Shown: positions 27,067-35,789, numbered from the stretch's first letter. The stretch: DNA of 64,000 nucleotides from Streptomyces sp. NBC_00572 (GCF_026341815.1 NZ_JAPENX010000001.1:7114727-7178726); one strand, 5' to 3'. Program-made: numbers and translations. Notes: generated by a model not told the origin, from the sequence alone.

Positions 27067-28727
27067 GCGAAGGTGAACCAGTTGAGGTTAACGAAGTCGG
27101 AGGGCTGACCACTGGCGAAGGTCAGGTAGACGTCGTGGGTGCCTGTGGTGCGGCTGATGTCGGCGGGGACGGTGCGCCAGGTCTGCCAGCCCCCGGTGCC
27201 GGCGATGGCGAAGCTGCCGATAGGGGTGGCGGTAGGGCTGCCGAGGCGGACCTGGACCAGGCCGCTGACACCCGTGGCAGCGCCGGATGCGACGCGGGCG
27301 GTGAATCGGGTGGCGCCGCGGGTGCCGAAGGCGACGGAGGGGTACTTGAGCCAGTCGCCGTTGGACAGCCAGCCGACGTCGGAACCGCCGTCGGCGTCGG
27401 AGCAGGCCTCCACCTGGGTTCCCGACTGGGAGGCGAACGCCTCGGCCTGGATGGTGGCGAAGGCGCTGACCCCGCCGCCTGTGGCAGTGGCGGTCGGCGT
27501 CGGCGTAGGGCCTGCGCCGCCGGTGGTTCCACCGACGGTGATGGTCCAGCGGCCGGGGCTGCCGGACTGGACCTTGCCCTCGAAGTCCACCCCGGCCGGG
27601 TGGACGTCGTCGTAGGGGAAGGCGTACCCGAGGTGGTCGGGGGTGGTGTCGTGCAGGATGCGGGCGTAGTGGTTGGTCCGCGGCCGGGTGTAGAAGGAGG
27701 CCGGGTTCTCGGCGGTCGGCTGGTGAGGGTTGTCCAGCAGGGTGGTGCGGTTGAAGGCGGCGGCGAGCCGTGCGCTGAGGTTGCCCATCAGGTCGTTGCC
27801 CGTGGTGAAGGGGGCGTCGCTGCAGGAGAAGATGGAGAGGGTGGACGGCTTGGCGAGCCTGCCCACTCCCGGGAAGGTGAGCGTGTCGCCGTTCACGCGG
27901 CCGGTGACGGTGCCCCAAGTGAACTGGGTGTCGATGCGCAGGTCGGTGGAGCGGTACTTGTTCCACACCTCGTCGACGTAGCTGTCGAAGTAACCGCGGA
28001 ACAGGGCGTTGTTGCCCCGGATGGCCAGGTTGGGGCTGACTACGCGCAGGTCGGCGCCGCCCTTGGTGACGATCAGCTTGCTCCAGTCGCTGCCGTCGGC
28101 GGCGGACTGGGCCCGTAGTGCTGCGGCGACCCGGGACAGCCCGTCGGCGGGCAGTCCACGCACCGTCTGGGGACCCTGTCCGGTCTCCAGCTGGAAGGCG
28201 ATCGGCAGCGAGACCATGTCGACGAACGTGATGTTGGCGTACAACTGGTCGTTGTTGAAGGTGAATTCGCAGAAGTCGTGGTGGACGTTCGCGTTGGGGT
28301 CGGTCGGGTTGCTCACCGACGGCAGGGCCAGGCCGCCGCCGCGGTTCATCAGGAAGGTCAGCTTCGCTCCGACGGAGAAGTAGATGCGTCCGCTGTACAG
28401 CGGCGGCAGTGTCACCCTCCGCGCCCCGGCGCTGGACGCGTTGAGCGCGATGGCACAGTCGACGCCGAGCGGGGTCTGGTCATCGGCCGGGGACGGCGGG
28501 TGGTGCAGGCTGGAGCCGTCCGCCTGGATGAAGGCCCAGTTGCCACCGGCCGCCGGGTCGCGGCCGAGCACGTAGGCGTACACCGTGTTGCCGCCTGTGG
28601 TGTTGACCAGGTCCAGGGGGAGTGTCGGGGTGGTCGAAGCGTCGGCGTCGACCTCGAGCCAGGTCGCCACGGCGGGCACCGCCAGGGCCAGGCCCGCGGT
28701 CGCGGTGAGGAGTTTTCTGCGGGACAT
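27063..28727 (-). CDS. Secreted beta-1,3-glucanase, GH64 with a C-terminal CBM6-type module
   Basis: 554 aa. ATG 28727 starts a signal with a Tat-like twin arginine (MSRRKLLTATAGLALAVPAVA). Residues about 33-395 match GH64 laminaripentaose-producing glucanases (DLVNTTGGNTVYAYVLG.., GRIYFSVGAKLTFLMN.., EFTFNNDQLYANITFVDMVSLPIAFQL, HYARILHDTTPDHLGYAFPYDDVHP). A Thr/Pro linker follows, then residues 423-554 form a CBM6-like module (IQAEAFASQSGTQVE.., NLNWFTF). It lies 128 nt after the GH16 gene on the same strand, probably one beta-glucan utilisation unit. Confidence 0.9.
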   Translation of the reverse strand: MSRRKLLTATAGLALAVPAVATWLEVDADASTTPTLPLDLVNTTGGNTVYAYVLGRDPAAGGNWAFIQADGSSLHHPPSPADDQTPLGVDCAIALNASSAGARRVTLPPLYSGRIYFSVGAKLTFLMNRGGGLALPSVSNPTDPNANVHHDFCEFTFNNDQLYANITFVDMVSLPIAFQLETGQGPQTVRGLPADGLSRVAAALRAQSAADGSDWSKLIVTKGGADLRVVSPNLAIRGNNALFRGYFDSYVDEVWNKYRSTDLRIDTQFTWGTVTGRVNGDTLTFPGVGRLAKPSTLSIFSCSDAPFTTGNDLMGNLSARLAAAFNRTTLLDNPHQPTAENPASFYTRPRTNHYARILHDTTPDHLGYAFPYDDVHPAGVDFEGKVQSGSPGRWTITVGGTTGGAGPTPTPTATATGGGVSAFATIQAEAFASQSGTQVEACSDADGGSDVGWLSNGDWLKYPSVAFGTRGATRFTARVASGAATGVSGLVQVRLGSPTATPIGSFAIAGTGGWQTWRTVPADISRTTGTHDVYLTFASGQPSDFVNLNWFTFA

Positions 28728-28855
28728 CGTTCGCTGGTGGCGAGCCGTCACGGTGGGGGGTCCGTTCTGCGAGAGGTCGGGGGGAGCCAGGTACGGGGAC
28801 GGAGCGGGAGGCGGGGAAGGAGCCGCGGCAGGGCTCTGCCGGCTCCGTGGTTCGG

Positions 28856-30115
28856 TCAGCCGACCGTCCACTTCTGGTTGGCGCCGCCGTTGCAGGCCCA
28901 GGTCTGCAGCCGGGTACCGTCGGCCGAGGAGTTGCCCTTGGCGTCCAGGCACTTGCCGGCGCCGATGTTGGTGAGGTCGTGGGCGCCGGTGTACGTCCAT
29001 TTCTGGGCGTTGGTGCCGTTGCAGGTGTAGAGCTGGACCACGGCGCCATCCGCGGTGGAACCGCCCGCCAGATCAAGGCACTTGCCGAGAGCGCGAACGG
29101 TGCCGTCGCCGCCGATGGTCCACTGCTGGGCCGCGTTCCCGGTGCAGTTGTGCAGCTGGATCGGCGTACGGTCGGCGTTCGAGCCGCCCGTGACGTCGAC
29201 GCACATACCGCCGATGCCGCGGATCGGGCGTGCGGCGGTGGCGCTGCCGGAGGCGCGTACGTAGTCGACGACCATCGTCTGCGGGAAGGCTGAGGAGGCG
29301 TCGGGACTACCGGGCCAGTCGCCGCCGACCGCTACGTTGAGGATGAGGAAGAACGGGTGGTCGAAGACCCACTTGTTGCCGTTGGTGCCGGCCGGGGTGA
29401 GCGTCTTGTACGTCGTGCCGTCCACCGACCAGACGATCGAGTCCGGGGTCCAGTCCACGGCGAACACGTGGAAGTCGTCGGCGAAAGCCCGTCCACCGGG
29501 CAGGCTGTACGACGCGCCCAGGCCACCCGCTCCGGAGTACCCCGGTCCGTGCACCGTGCCGTGCACCGTATTGGGCTCGCGTCCGATGTTCTCCATGATG
29601 TCGATCTCGCCGCTGTTGGGCCACCCCACGGTGCCGAGATCATTGCCCAGCATCCAGAACGCGGGCCAGATCCCCTGTCCCCGCGGGATCTTGATACGCG
29701 CCTCGAAACGGCCGTACGTCTGCGTGAACGTCTGGGCGGTGTTCAGCCGCGCCGATGTGTACTGGCACTGCCCGTACCAGCACTGCCGCCCGGCATCGGT
29801 GTTCTTCCGCGCGGTGAGGACCAGGTGCCCCTGACCGTCGAGCGCGGCGTTCGAGGTGCTGTTGGTGTAGTACTGCAACTCGTGGTTCCCGAATCCCGAA
29901 CCACCGGTCTCCAGCGTCCACTTCGCGGAATCGGGCCCGCGACCCGCCGGCCCGTCGAACTCGTCGGACCAGGCCTGCGCGGCAACCGCCGCGGCACCGG
30001 CCCGTGAAGCGCCCGAGCCGAAGAAGGACATGAACACCGCCACCACCAGCCCGGCTGTGACGACGACGACCAGTCCGCCGAAGGACCAACGTCTCGCTCG
30101 ATGAGCAGCAGCCAT
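28856..30115 (-). CDS. Secreted GH16 beta-1,3-glucanase with ricin-type lectin domain
   Basis: 419 aa, ATG 30115 behind AAAGGATG. An N-terminal signal/TM (LVVVVTAGLVVAVFMSFFG) leads to the GH16 domain with the active-site motif GEIDIMENIG: nucleophile Glu170, Asp172 and acid/base Glu175. WPAFWMLG and HVFAVDWTPDSIVWSVDG are also typical. From about 293 a ricin-B/CBM13 trefoil follows with three QxW repeats (QQW, QKW, QKW). It hydrolyses laminarin-type beta-1,3-glucans outside the cell. Palindromic LacI-type sites lie just upstream. Confidence 0.93.
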   Translation of the reverse strand: MAAAHRARRWSFGGLVVVVTAGLVVAVFMSFFGSGASRAGAAAVAAQAWSDEFDGPAGRGPDSAKWTLETGGSGFGNHELQYYTNSTSNAALDGQGHLVLTARKNTDAGRQCWYGQCQYTSARLNTAQTFTQTYGRFEARIKIPRGQGIWPAFWMLGNDLGTVGWPNSGEIDIMENIGREPNTVHGTVHGPGYSGAGGLGASYSLPGGRAFADDFHVFAVDWTPDSIVWSVDGTTYKTLTPAGTNGNKWVFDHPFFLILNVAVGGDWPGSPDASSAFPQTMVVDYVRASGSATAARPIRGIGGMCVDVTGGSNADRTPIQLHNCTGNAAQQWTIGGDGTVRALGKCLDLAGGSTADGAVVQLYTCNGTNAQKWTYTGAHDLTNIGAGKCLDAKGNSSADGTRLQTWACNGGANQKWTVG

Positions 30116-30148
30116 GGGCAGTCATCCTTTTCCGAGGGAGGGGAGCGA

Positions 30149-30199
30149 GAAAGCGTTTTCGCAGGCCAATCGTCGGACTGCCCTGTGAGAGCGCTCTCA
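30149..30199. promoter_or_regulatory. LacI-type operators upstream of the glucanase genes
   Basis: A perfect 14-bp palindrome TGAGAGCGCTCTCA at 30186-30199 resembles the TGGGAGCGCTCCCA sites bound by CebR/BglR-type LacI repressors in actinobacteria. A second near-palindrome GAAAGCGTTTTC lies at 30149-30160, about 40 bp before the GH16 start. No LacI gene lies in the window, so the regulator must be encoded elsewhere. Confidence 0.65.
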
Positions 30200-30235
30200 A
30201 GAGTGACGCGGCGTCACCCGCGGCCAGTGAGTCTC

Positions 30236-30796
30236 GCGGAGATGTAATGCCCATGGCAACACCAGGCCTCGCCCCTTACGCGCCTCTGACCTGCGGTTTT
30301 CTACAGGCGCCAGCGGCTTAACGTTCTCTTAAGGCTGGCTTGATCTGCCCAAAGGGCGGCATGCCAGGGTGCGCGCTACTTCTCCACCTCGGTGGACGCG
30401 CCCCGGTGAACGAGCGGTCTCACGTCGGCGGGCGGGTAGGCCCCTCGCCGCGGCGCCTGAGATGTCGTGGTCCGCAGGGCCGCGGATCTGGACGACGGCA
30501 GCAGCTTGCTGATCCGCGTCTCCCTCCGGTATCGCCCCGCCGATCCCATCGCTGCCGAGGCGCTCTCGACCTGGGGGACCAGGCATTGAAAACCTGCCCC
30601 AGGACGAGGAGCGTCAATGTTTTATGGTGCTGCTGGAGGAGCTGGAGGAGCTGGAGGAGCGAGTTCTGCGGCCAGCCGCTCTGCCCCAAGGCGCCGCGGA
30701 TAGGGTGAGGGAAAGCCTGCACCCTGGGCCGTCGGTGCCTCGTGTCACTCTCCTCCCCTGGTCACGGGGGTACACGTCTCCTGTGGTCTGAAGGGG
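30236..30796. other. Gene-poor stretch with faint coding remnants
   Basis: No intact gene. One plus frame at about 30465-30590 reads VVRRAADLDDGSSLLIRVSLRYRPADPIAAEALSTWG and ends in TGA; it faintly recalls SsgA-like proteins. Another at about 30585-30790 contains LEELEELEE, coded by a three-fold GAGGAGCTG repeat at 30636-30663. Neither has a start with an RBS, so neither is called as a gene. Confidence 0.25.
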
Positions 30797-31369
30797 ATGT
30801 GTGTGAACAGGGTGGGGTGGGCTGCCGTCTGCGCGGCGGTAGTGATGATCGGCGTGACCGGTTGCGGGGGCGACAGTATCGGCCGGGATGAGAAGGGGAA
30901 GCCTGCGGCTTCCTCCGCCCCGGTTACGGCGAGGCCGGAAGACTCAGGTCCGATCACCAAGGGCAAGATGCGCCTGGTGCTCGACGGCATCACCAGGGAC
31001 ATCGGGGCGCCGCCGAACGATCCGAAATGGGCGGCCTCGATGGCGGAGCCATCCAAGTACCCGCTGACCGCGTGCTTCGTCACCTACAGGGGGTTCGACA
31101 CGGCCACCTCCACGCTGGACGTGGACCGGACCAACGCGCTGACCGGCCGTGGGTGGACAGAGACCAAGAAGCGCAATGAGCGAAAGGCGCCGGACGGCAC
31201 AGTCGACGTGGTGGGGGCGGTGTTCAAGAAGCGGGGCTGGACCGTAGCCATGGAGTACCGCCTGTTCTCCGACAACCGAACGCTCAGTCTGAACGCCTTC
31301 GACGACGCCTGTGTCAAGAAAGTCCGGGCGGCCGAAGACGCCGCACGCCAGACGTCCTTATCGCTTTGA
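30797..31369 (+). CDS. Lipoprotein of unknown function
   Basis: 190 aa. The signal VGWAAVCAAVVMIGVTGC ends in a lipobox, so Cys23 should be lipidated and the protein anchored outside the membrane. The soluble part is polar, with KGKMRLVLDGITRDIGAPP and a cystine-like pair (ACFVTYRG, DDACVKK). ATG 30797 has its GAAGGG site only about 4 nt away; GTG 30803 is better spaced. It ends immediately before the nuclease-toxin remnant. The family is not recognised. Confidence 0.75.
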   Translation: MCVNRVGWAAVCAAVVMIGVTGCGGDSIGRDEKGKPAASSAPVTARPEDSGPITKGKMRLVLDGITRDIGAPPNDPKWAASMAEPSKYPLTACFVTYRGFDTATSTLDVDRTNALTGRGWTETKKRNERKAPDGTVDVVGAVFKKRGWTVAMEYRLFSDNRTLSLNAFDDACVKKVRAAEDAARQTSLSL

Positions 31370-31375
31370 CTGGCA

Positions 31376-31555
31376 ACAGAGCCAAGGGATTCCGTGCAGC
31401 GGACAAGGCGGCTGGCATTACGGCGGCATACCGGAAGGGTACGTGGACCTGGCATCACCACCAAAACTGTGGACTGATGCAACTCGTTAACATGTCAATT
31501 CACTCAAGAATCAACCATACCGGCGGTTTCTCGATATGCCAGAGGGGAGTCTGTG
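31376..31555 (+). pseudogene. WHH-type HNH nuclease toxin domain, orphan C terminus
   Basis: The frame FRAADKAAGITAAYRKGTWTWHHHQNCGLMQLVNMSIHSRINHTGGFSI matches the end of WHH/LHH-type nuclease toxins of the HNH/Endo VII group, with the catalytic WHHH. These are C-terminal domains of large polymorphic toxins. Here there is no trafficking or repeat region and no RBS; the preceding gene's stop overlaps it. The frame reads on into the next gene rather than stopping cleanly. It is directly followed by an SMI1/KNR4 gene, the usual immunity partner. Confidence 0.65.
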
Positions 31556-31558
31556 TTC

Positions 31559-32041
31559 ATGATCTTCATAGAATCGGATGGATCAGAGTACGTTGGTCCG
31601 CCGCTAGATGCTGGGATGGTGCAGCAGGCCGAGAGTATTCTCCAGGTTCGTCCACCGAAGAGCTATCTTGACCTGCTGTTTGTCCAGAATGGCGGCGTGC
31701 TGCGGAATCGTTGTTTCCCCACCAAATTTCCGACATCGTGGGCGCCCGACCACGTTTGCCTCGACGCGATTTGGGGGATCAGCGGCGCATGGGGAGTGGA
31801 TGTTTCGTCGCCCAACATGATTGCCGAATGGAGTTATCCTGAGGTTGGCGTTGTCTTTGGCATTACCCCCTCCGCCGGGCATGACACGATGATGCTCGAC
31901 TATTCCGAGTGCGGTCCACTGGGTGAGCCTTCAGTATCGTATATCGATGAAGACAGGGTGCCGAGTCGTATTGTGAATTCGTTCTCGGAGTTTCTGCATG
32001 GTCTCGTTTCGTGTCGAATTTACGGCGATGATGCGGACTGA
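31559..32041 (+). CDS. SMI1/KNR4 (SUKH) family immunity-like protein
   Basis: 160 aa, ATG 31559 with GGGGAG about 10 nt upstream. The SUKH pattern is clear: QAESILQVRPPKSYLDLLFVQNGGVLRNR (the YxxFLxxxNGG region), then AIWGISG, HDTMMLDYSECGP and VNSFSEFLHGL at the end. SUKH proteins neutralise nuclease toxins delivered by polymorphic toxin systems. The gene is only about 50% G+C, far below its surroundings, and follows a WHH toxin remnant, so the pair was probably acquired together. Confidence 0.85.
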   Translation: MIFIESDGSEYVGPPLDAGMVQQAESILQVRPPKSYLDLLFVQNGGVLRNRCFPTKFPTSWAPDHVCLDAIWGISGAWGVDVSSPNMIAEWSYPEVGVVFGITPSAGHDTMMLDYSECGPLGEPSVSYIDEDRVPSRIVNSFSEFLHGLVSCRIYGDDAD

Positions 32042-32109
32042 TTTCTGATCCAGCGGCCCCGTTGGAATCGCGGCGGGGTCAGTGAGCCTTTTTCAACCTG
32101 GCTGCATGA

Positions 32110-32235
32110 TCGGTGTGTTGGTGGGTGAGGGCTGTACGGAACAGCGAAGCTCCTGGTAGACGGGTTCTCGACCAAGATCACCCATGTCCGCCAGGAGCTT
32201 CGTTTGCTTGTCTACCCGTCGTTGATCGATCTGTC
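32110..32235 (+). mobile_element. End fragment of an IS5-type element
   Basis: One frame reads LRLLVYPSLIDLSSCR, the usual N terminus of an IS5-type transposase (compare LVPYPGALDLPHALVG at 48493). Only about 25 codons remain before an HNH protein takes over. No inverted repeat could be fixed. Confidence 0.45.
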
Positions 32236-32687
32236 CAGCTGCCGCTCTCTCCCTTGCCCTGACACCGCTGCTCCTTCCCTCCATGGCGACCGCGGCCCCG
32301 GCCGGCCCTGCTGCCGCGGAGGTGCTGAACCTAGCCGACGCCGCCGAGCAGATCCCGCTCGCCGATGAGTCCCGTGCCGGGTACGAGCGGACGAAGTTCA
32401 AGCACTGGAACGCCGGCATCGACCTCGGGGATGGCTGTAACACCCGCGCCGAGGTTCTCCTTGCCGAGGCCTCCGAGTCGCCGACGGTGGCGGCAGGCTG
32501 CAAGCTGTCCGGCGGTGAATGGCTGTCGTACGACGACGGGCAGGAGGTCAACGACCCCGCCAAGCTCGACATCGACCACATGGTGCCGCTCGCCGAGGCG
32601 TGGGATTCCGGAGCGAGCGCCTGGACGCCGGCGCGGCTGACCTGCCGACCGGCTCGCCCCTTTCATAGGGCAGTCACAGCCGGATGA
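32226..32687 (+). pseudogene. Secreted HNH nuclease-like (DUF1524) protein, truncated at both ends
   Basis: The frame starts inside a signal peptide (ALSLALTPLLLPSMATAAPA) and continues with GYERTKFKHWNAGIDLGDGCNTRAEVLLAEA.. and LDIDHMVPLAEAWDSGASAW, the DH of the HNH/DUF1524 fold. The remaining C-terminal third, with the last Asn/His, is replaced by unrelated sequence after about 32640. The 5' end is cut by an IS fragment. Intact relatives are secreted nucleases. Confidence 0.7.
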
Positions 32688-32850
32688 ACCTCAACGGCGA
32701 TGTATACGTGGTGCCGCCGCCCGTCAGTGGGTGATCGTGTTTCGGGGAGGGGCCTCGCGGCCTGTGGCAACGTCACGTTCCAGGGGCCCCGATTCGTCCT
32801 TGTGGTGCACACCCGGCTGTCGTTTCTCGCGCAGGATGAAGGAGTCCCAC

Positions 32851-33207
32851 GTGTTCGCCACTTACCTTGTCGCCACCCTTCTTGCTTCGGTCGTCAATGG
32901 CGTGGCAGCCGCAGCCAACCTCATCGGGCACGACTACCCGAAGAGCCAGGCGGACAGGTTGGGCGTGCCTCACTCCTGGATGCGACCGGTCGGGACACTG
33001 CTGGGGGCAGGCGCCCTGGGGCTGCTGGCCGGGTTTGTCATGCCGGTGCTGGGTGCGCTTGCCGCTGCCGGTCTCATGCTCTACTTCATCGGTGCCCTTT
33101 GGGTCCATCTCCGGATCGGCGACTACGTGTTGGGCCCTTGGTTCGTGTTTTTCTGCCTGCCCACCACCGCCCTGGCCGTGAATCTGGCCTATCACGGCCA
33201 CTGGTGA
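32851..33207 (+). CDS. DoxX-like four-helix membrane protein
   Basis: 118 aa with four hydrophobic helices (FATYLVATLLASVVNGVAAAANLIG, TLLGAGALGLLAGFV, ALAAAGLMLYFIGALWVHL, WFVFFCLPTTALAVNLAY). DoxX-like small membrane proteins have this size and pattern; their role is poorly defined (redox/respiratory accessory). GTG 32851 was chosen because AAGGAG lies 6-7 nt before it; ATG 32836 is upstream of that site. It is monocistronic and followed by a hairpin. Confidence 0.75.
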   Translation: MFATYLVATLLASVVNGVAAAANLIGHDYPKSQADRLGVPHSWMRPVGTLLGAGALGLLAGFVMPVLGALAAAGLMLYFIGALWVHLRIGDYVLGPWFVFFCLPTTALAVNLAYHGHW

Positions 33208-33213
33208 ACCGGT

Positions 33214-33250
33214 GGCGTCGCCGGGCGAGCCCCGGCCCCGCGGCGACGCC
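33214..33250. terminator. Terminator of the DoxX-like gene
   Basis: 10-bp perfect inverted repeat GGCGTCGCCG / CGGCGACGCC, 6 nt after the stop codon. Confidence 0.6.
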
Positions 33251-33332
33251 CCATCGAGAGGGGCCGATGACGAGTAGGCTGACAGCCCCCATGCCGCGGG
33301 GCCATGAAGCTGCTCCGTTTCTCCGTGCCGCG

Positions 33333-33818
33333 TCAGGCAGCCATGAGCCCGCCGGACCGGCCGAAGACGTCCTCGAACGGCATGGACCGGTCGGCGGGGA
33401 CGAGAAGGTAGGGCGACCCGGAACCGGCAGTCGTTCGGGGACCTTCTTGCCCGCAGCCGAGGGCGTCGTATGGGGTGAGGATGTCGAGGTTGTCGAAGAC
33501 GTAGTACAGGGGGAGCAAGGTCCAGGCGACGAGCTGGAGGTGGGCGTTGACTGCGGCGCGCTCGACGACGTGCCGTCGGCTTGTGCGACTGGTCATGCGG
33601 CTCTTGCAGTCGATGAGGACTACTTGCCGCTCACGGGCGGCGATGAGGTCGGGTGTCCAGCGCAGCGAGCTGGTGGTGTGGTGCAGGGCGAGCCGTACGG
33701 GCTCGCCCATGATCCCCTGGCCCCAGGGGCTGACGTGCCAGCCGCGGTGGTTGAGTTCGTGGGTGACGCGCTGCTCGTGGGCGTCACCGATCGCCTTCCT
33801 TTGCTGAAAGCTCGGCAT
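33333..33818 (-). CDS. PD-(D/E)XK nuclease-like protein
   Basis: 161 aa, start ATG 33818. The segment GDAHEQRVTHELNHRGW.. RWTPDLIAARERQVVLIDCKSRM has the arrangement of a restriction-endonuclease-like fold: Glu15 in an N-terminal helix, then PD, then a hydrophobic strand with D-C-K. It is probably a Mg-dependent nuclease or an inactive relative linked to mobile elements. It stands among recombinase and NUDIX fragments, consistent with a plasmid or integrative-element remnant. The function is inferred from the motif only. Confidence 0.6.
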   Translation of the reverse strand: MPSFQQRKAIGDAHEQRVTHELNHRGWHVSPWGQGIMGEPVRLALHHTTSSLRWTPDLIAARERQVVLIDCKSRMTSRTSRRHVVERAAVNAHLQLVAWTLLPLYYVFDNLDILTPYDALGCGQEGPRTTAGSGSPYLLVPADRSMPFEDVFGRSGGLMAA

Positions 33819-34380
33819 ACGGGGGAGTGTGGCGCACTCCGGTCCAGGTGAAAAAGCGACCGCTCCCCGGCCCTGTACGGTTCGGCCACACCCCTCCCAC
33901 GTACGTGGACGTCCGTGGTTGTCTGCAGGTGTCCAACCATGTCCAGCCGTGTCTCACCACGTCCGGCTGTCACCGGCTGGAACTTGGCCGAATCTCCACC
34001 CCGGCGCGTCCTGCGCGCACCCGCCCGGGCTCAGACGGTCTTCACCCCGGGATGAGACAAGCCGTCCAGGCGCGTCGCTGAGGTAAGCGTCATCGGCCAT
34101 CCGGCGCGGCCGCATCGCGAACGCCCGGGTCTGCACGGCGTCCGTATCGGCCGCGAGCCCAGGGTTACAGAACGGACGACCGGTATGCACGACGTACTGT
34201 CGCCTCCTCACGATCCAGCTCCGCCCCCAGTCGCGCTTGAGGGCCCTGCTCGTCGAGCGACACCGACAAACCGGCCTCCCTGCAGGGACCGGGGTTCCCA
34301 AAGTGGCGTATCCCGAGGTCGGCCGAACTCGATGGAACTGCGGGCTCAGAGGAGCGGCGTTGTCGGTGGGCTCTGCCAGG
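33819..34380. other. Gene-poor stretch, possible repeat-rich regulatory region
   Basis: No supportable gene. Positions 33895-33990 contain several similar short blocks (ACGTGGACGTCC, TGTCCAACCATGTCC, CACGTCCGGCTGTC) of GTCC-containing repeats. They might be iterons or operator sites for the adjacent nuclease-like gene, but the pattern is irregular. Confidence 0.3.
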
Positions 34381-34389
34381 GTGTGCGTC

Positions 34390-34523
34390 GTGGATGAATG
34401 GGTGGAGCGTGTCGACGATCGAGATCGTGTGCTGGGGATGGTGGTCAGCCGCCGGGAGGCCATTCGGGAGGGTTGGCTGCACCGAGTCGCCGTGACGGTG
34501 TGTCGTGATGATCGTGGACGGAC
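34390..34523 (+). pseudogene. NUDIX hydrolase N-terminal fragment
   Basis: The frame VDEWVERVDDRDRVLGMVVSRREAIREGWLHRVAVTVCRDDRGRTL matches the start of IPP-isomerase-like NUDIX proteins. It stops before the NUDIX box, where recombinase-like sequence begins, so it is a truncated 45-residue piece. Confidence 0.6.
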
Positions 34524-34565
34524 CCTCGCCTGCTCCTGCTGCTGTTCGCCCAGCCTGTGGGCCGC

Positions 34566-34931
34566 ATGAGCCGCCTTACCACCGAGCACATCGCCGACCG
34601 TGGCAACACGCTCGCCTTGAAGCTCGGTCGCGTCCCCGTCGAGATCCCCGCACCCCTGGACGACCTGATCCGCCAACTCGCCGAGTGGAGGAACGGCCGC
34701 GCGGCGACCATCCCGATCGAGGAACCCAAGTGGCTGTTCCACAGCATCTACCCGGGGCAGCCGATCGACCCGCACACTCTCGGGCGGCGCCTGAAGGCGA
34801 TCGGCGTCCCGCCTCAACTCGCCCGCCACGCATCACTGATGGACGTCGCCTCGGAACTGCCCGCCGTGGTCATCAGCCGACAGCTCGGATTTCACCAGAG
34901 CACAGGCGATAACTGGACCCGCGAGAGTTAG
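34566..34931 (+). pseudogene. Tyrosine-recombinase-like protein, C-terminal fragment
   Basis: The reading MSRLTTEHIADRGNTLALKLGRVPVEIPAPLDDLIRQLAEW.. PKWLFHSIYPGQPIDPHTLGRRLKAIGVPPQLARHASLMDVASELPAVVISRQLGFHQSTGDNWTRES parallels the fragment at 16236-16660 block by block (xWLFxxxxPxQPxxPxTLxxxLxxxGVP, then PAxVxxxxLGxH). It is joined in 5' to a NUDIX fragment and has no RBS, so it is a remnant of a mobile element. Confidence 0.6.
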
Positions 34932-35412
34932 GGCTACGGTGCCGAGTACGCCGCAGACATCATCCGGCGGTGAACAGTCGCCGTCTCCCGGGATGCGAAG
35001 GCGTCATCGATGAGCATGAGGACTTGACGGAGTGAGTACACGATCAAGCCATTCCCGTTGCGGTGGATCAGGGGAGGGGATGTCCAAAACCAGACCGGGG
35101 ACCTCGCCTCCGGATGAGAGGCAACCGAGCGTGCTGGCGCCGTAGTCCAGCGCTGTAGATCATTCCGGTTGCCGACTCCCTCTGATGGCTCTTGATCGGA
35201 TCCGCCTGTTTCACCAGTGCGGACCTTTTCAGGCCAGGGAGGGAATAATCCGTGGTGTTCCTGGCGAGCGCTGCTGGGGATGGCGGTGCGCGAGGGGCTC
35301 ACGGGATGCACCTGGCCAGGGGAGGCCGGGCGCGGTGTCGGCAGGCGTCGTACGTGGCTCTTGCGTCGTACCGAGCCCCAGCGGGGCTCTCATCCAAGGG
35401 GAGGACTACCGA
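34932..35412. other. Intergenic, no supportable gene
   Basis: A minus-strand frame near 34937-35070 reads NGLIVYSLRQVLMLIDDAFASRETATVHRRMMSAAYSAP and could be a C-terminal remnant, but it has no recognisable family. The plus strand from 35185 is an in-frame leader to the next gene, without an RBS. Confidence 0.3.
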
Positions 35413-35766
35413 ATGCATCGCATAGCGAAGCTGGCTGCCGTCGTCGTTACCGCGGCGGCCTTCAGTACGCCCGCCACAGCCCAGGCCGGGTCGTCTTTCA
35501 TCTACAACAGCTACAGCTACGACACGCAATACATTTTCGTGTCGTGGGGAAAGGTCGTCGTGTGTGACGGCGACAGGGATGGCAACTCCGTCAAGGCGCA
35601 CTACACACGTGACGACGGCGTGTCGCGCAGCATCCATGAGGAACGCGGTATCTACAACTGCACCCACAGCGAGGCCAGCACCACGAACCGCGTGACCAAG
35701 CACCGCTCGCAGCAGATCCGTGACTGGGCCACCGACCCGTACGGTCCCTGGGTGTACCGGGTCTGA
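35413..35766 (+). CDS. Small secreted protein of unknown function
   Basis: 117 aa, ATG 35413 with GGGGAGG about 8 nt before it. A signal peptide (MHRIAKLAAVVVTAAAFSTPATAQA) is followed by a mature domain of about 90 residues with two cysteines (VVVCDGDRDGN and IYNCTHS), likely one disulphide, and an aromatic end WATDPYGPWVYRV. No enzyme motif is seen. A strong terminator separates it from the ABC operon. Confidence 0.75.
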   Translation: MHRIAKLAAVVVTAAAFSTPATAQAGSSFIYNSYSYDTQYIFVSWGKVVVCDGDRDGNSVKAHYTRDDGVSRSIHEERGIYNCTHSEASTTNRVTKHRSQQIRDWATDPYGPWVYRV

Positions 35767-35789
35767 TCAACTAGATAAGTCACCGCGCC

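Noticed and set aside
30636..30663. GAGGAGCTG tandem repeat as a coiled-coil gene
   Set aside because: Only three units, no start codon with RBS, and the surrounding frame is short; possibly chance.
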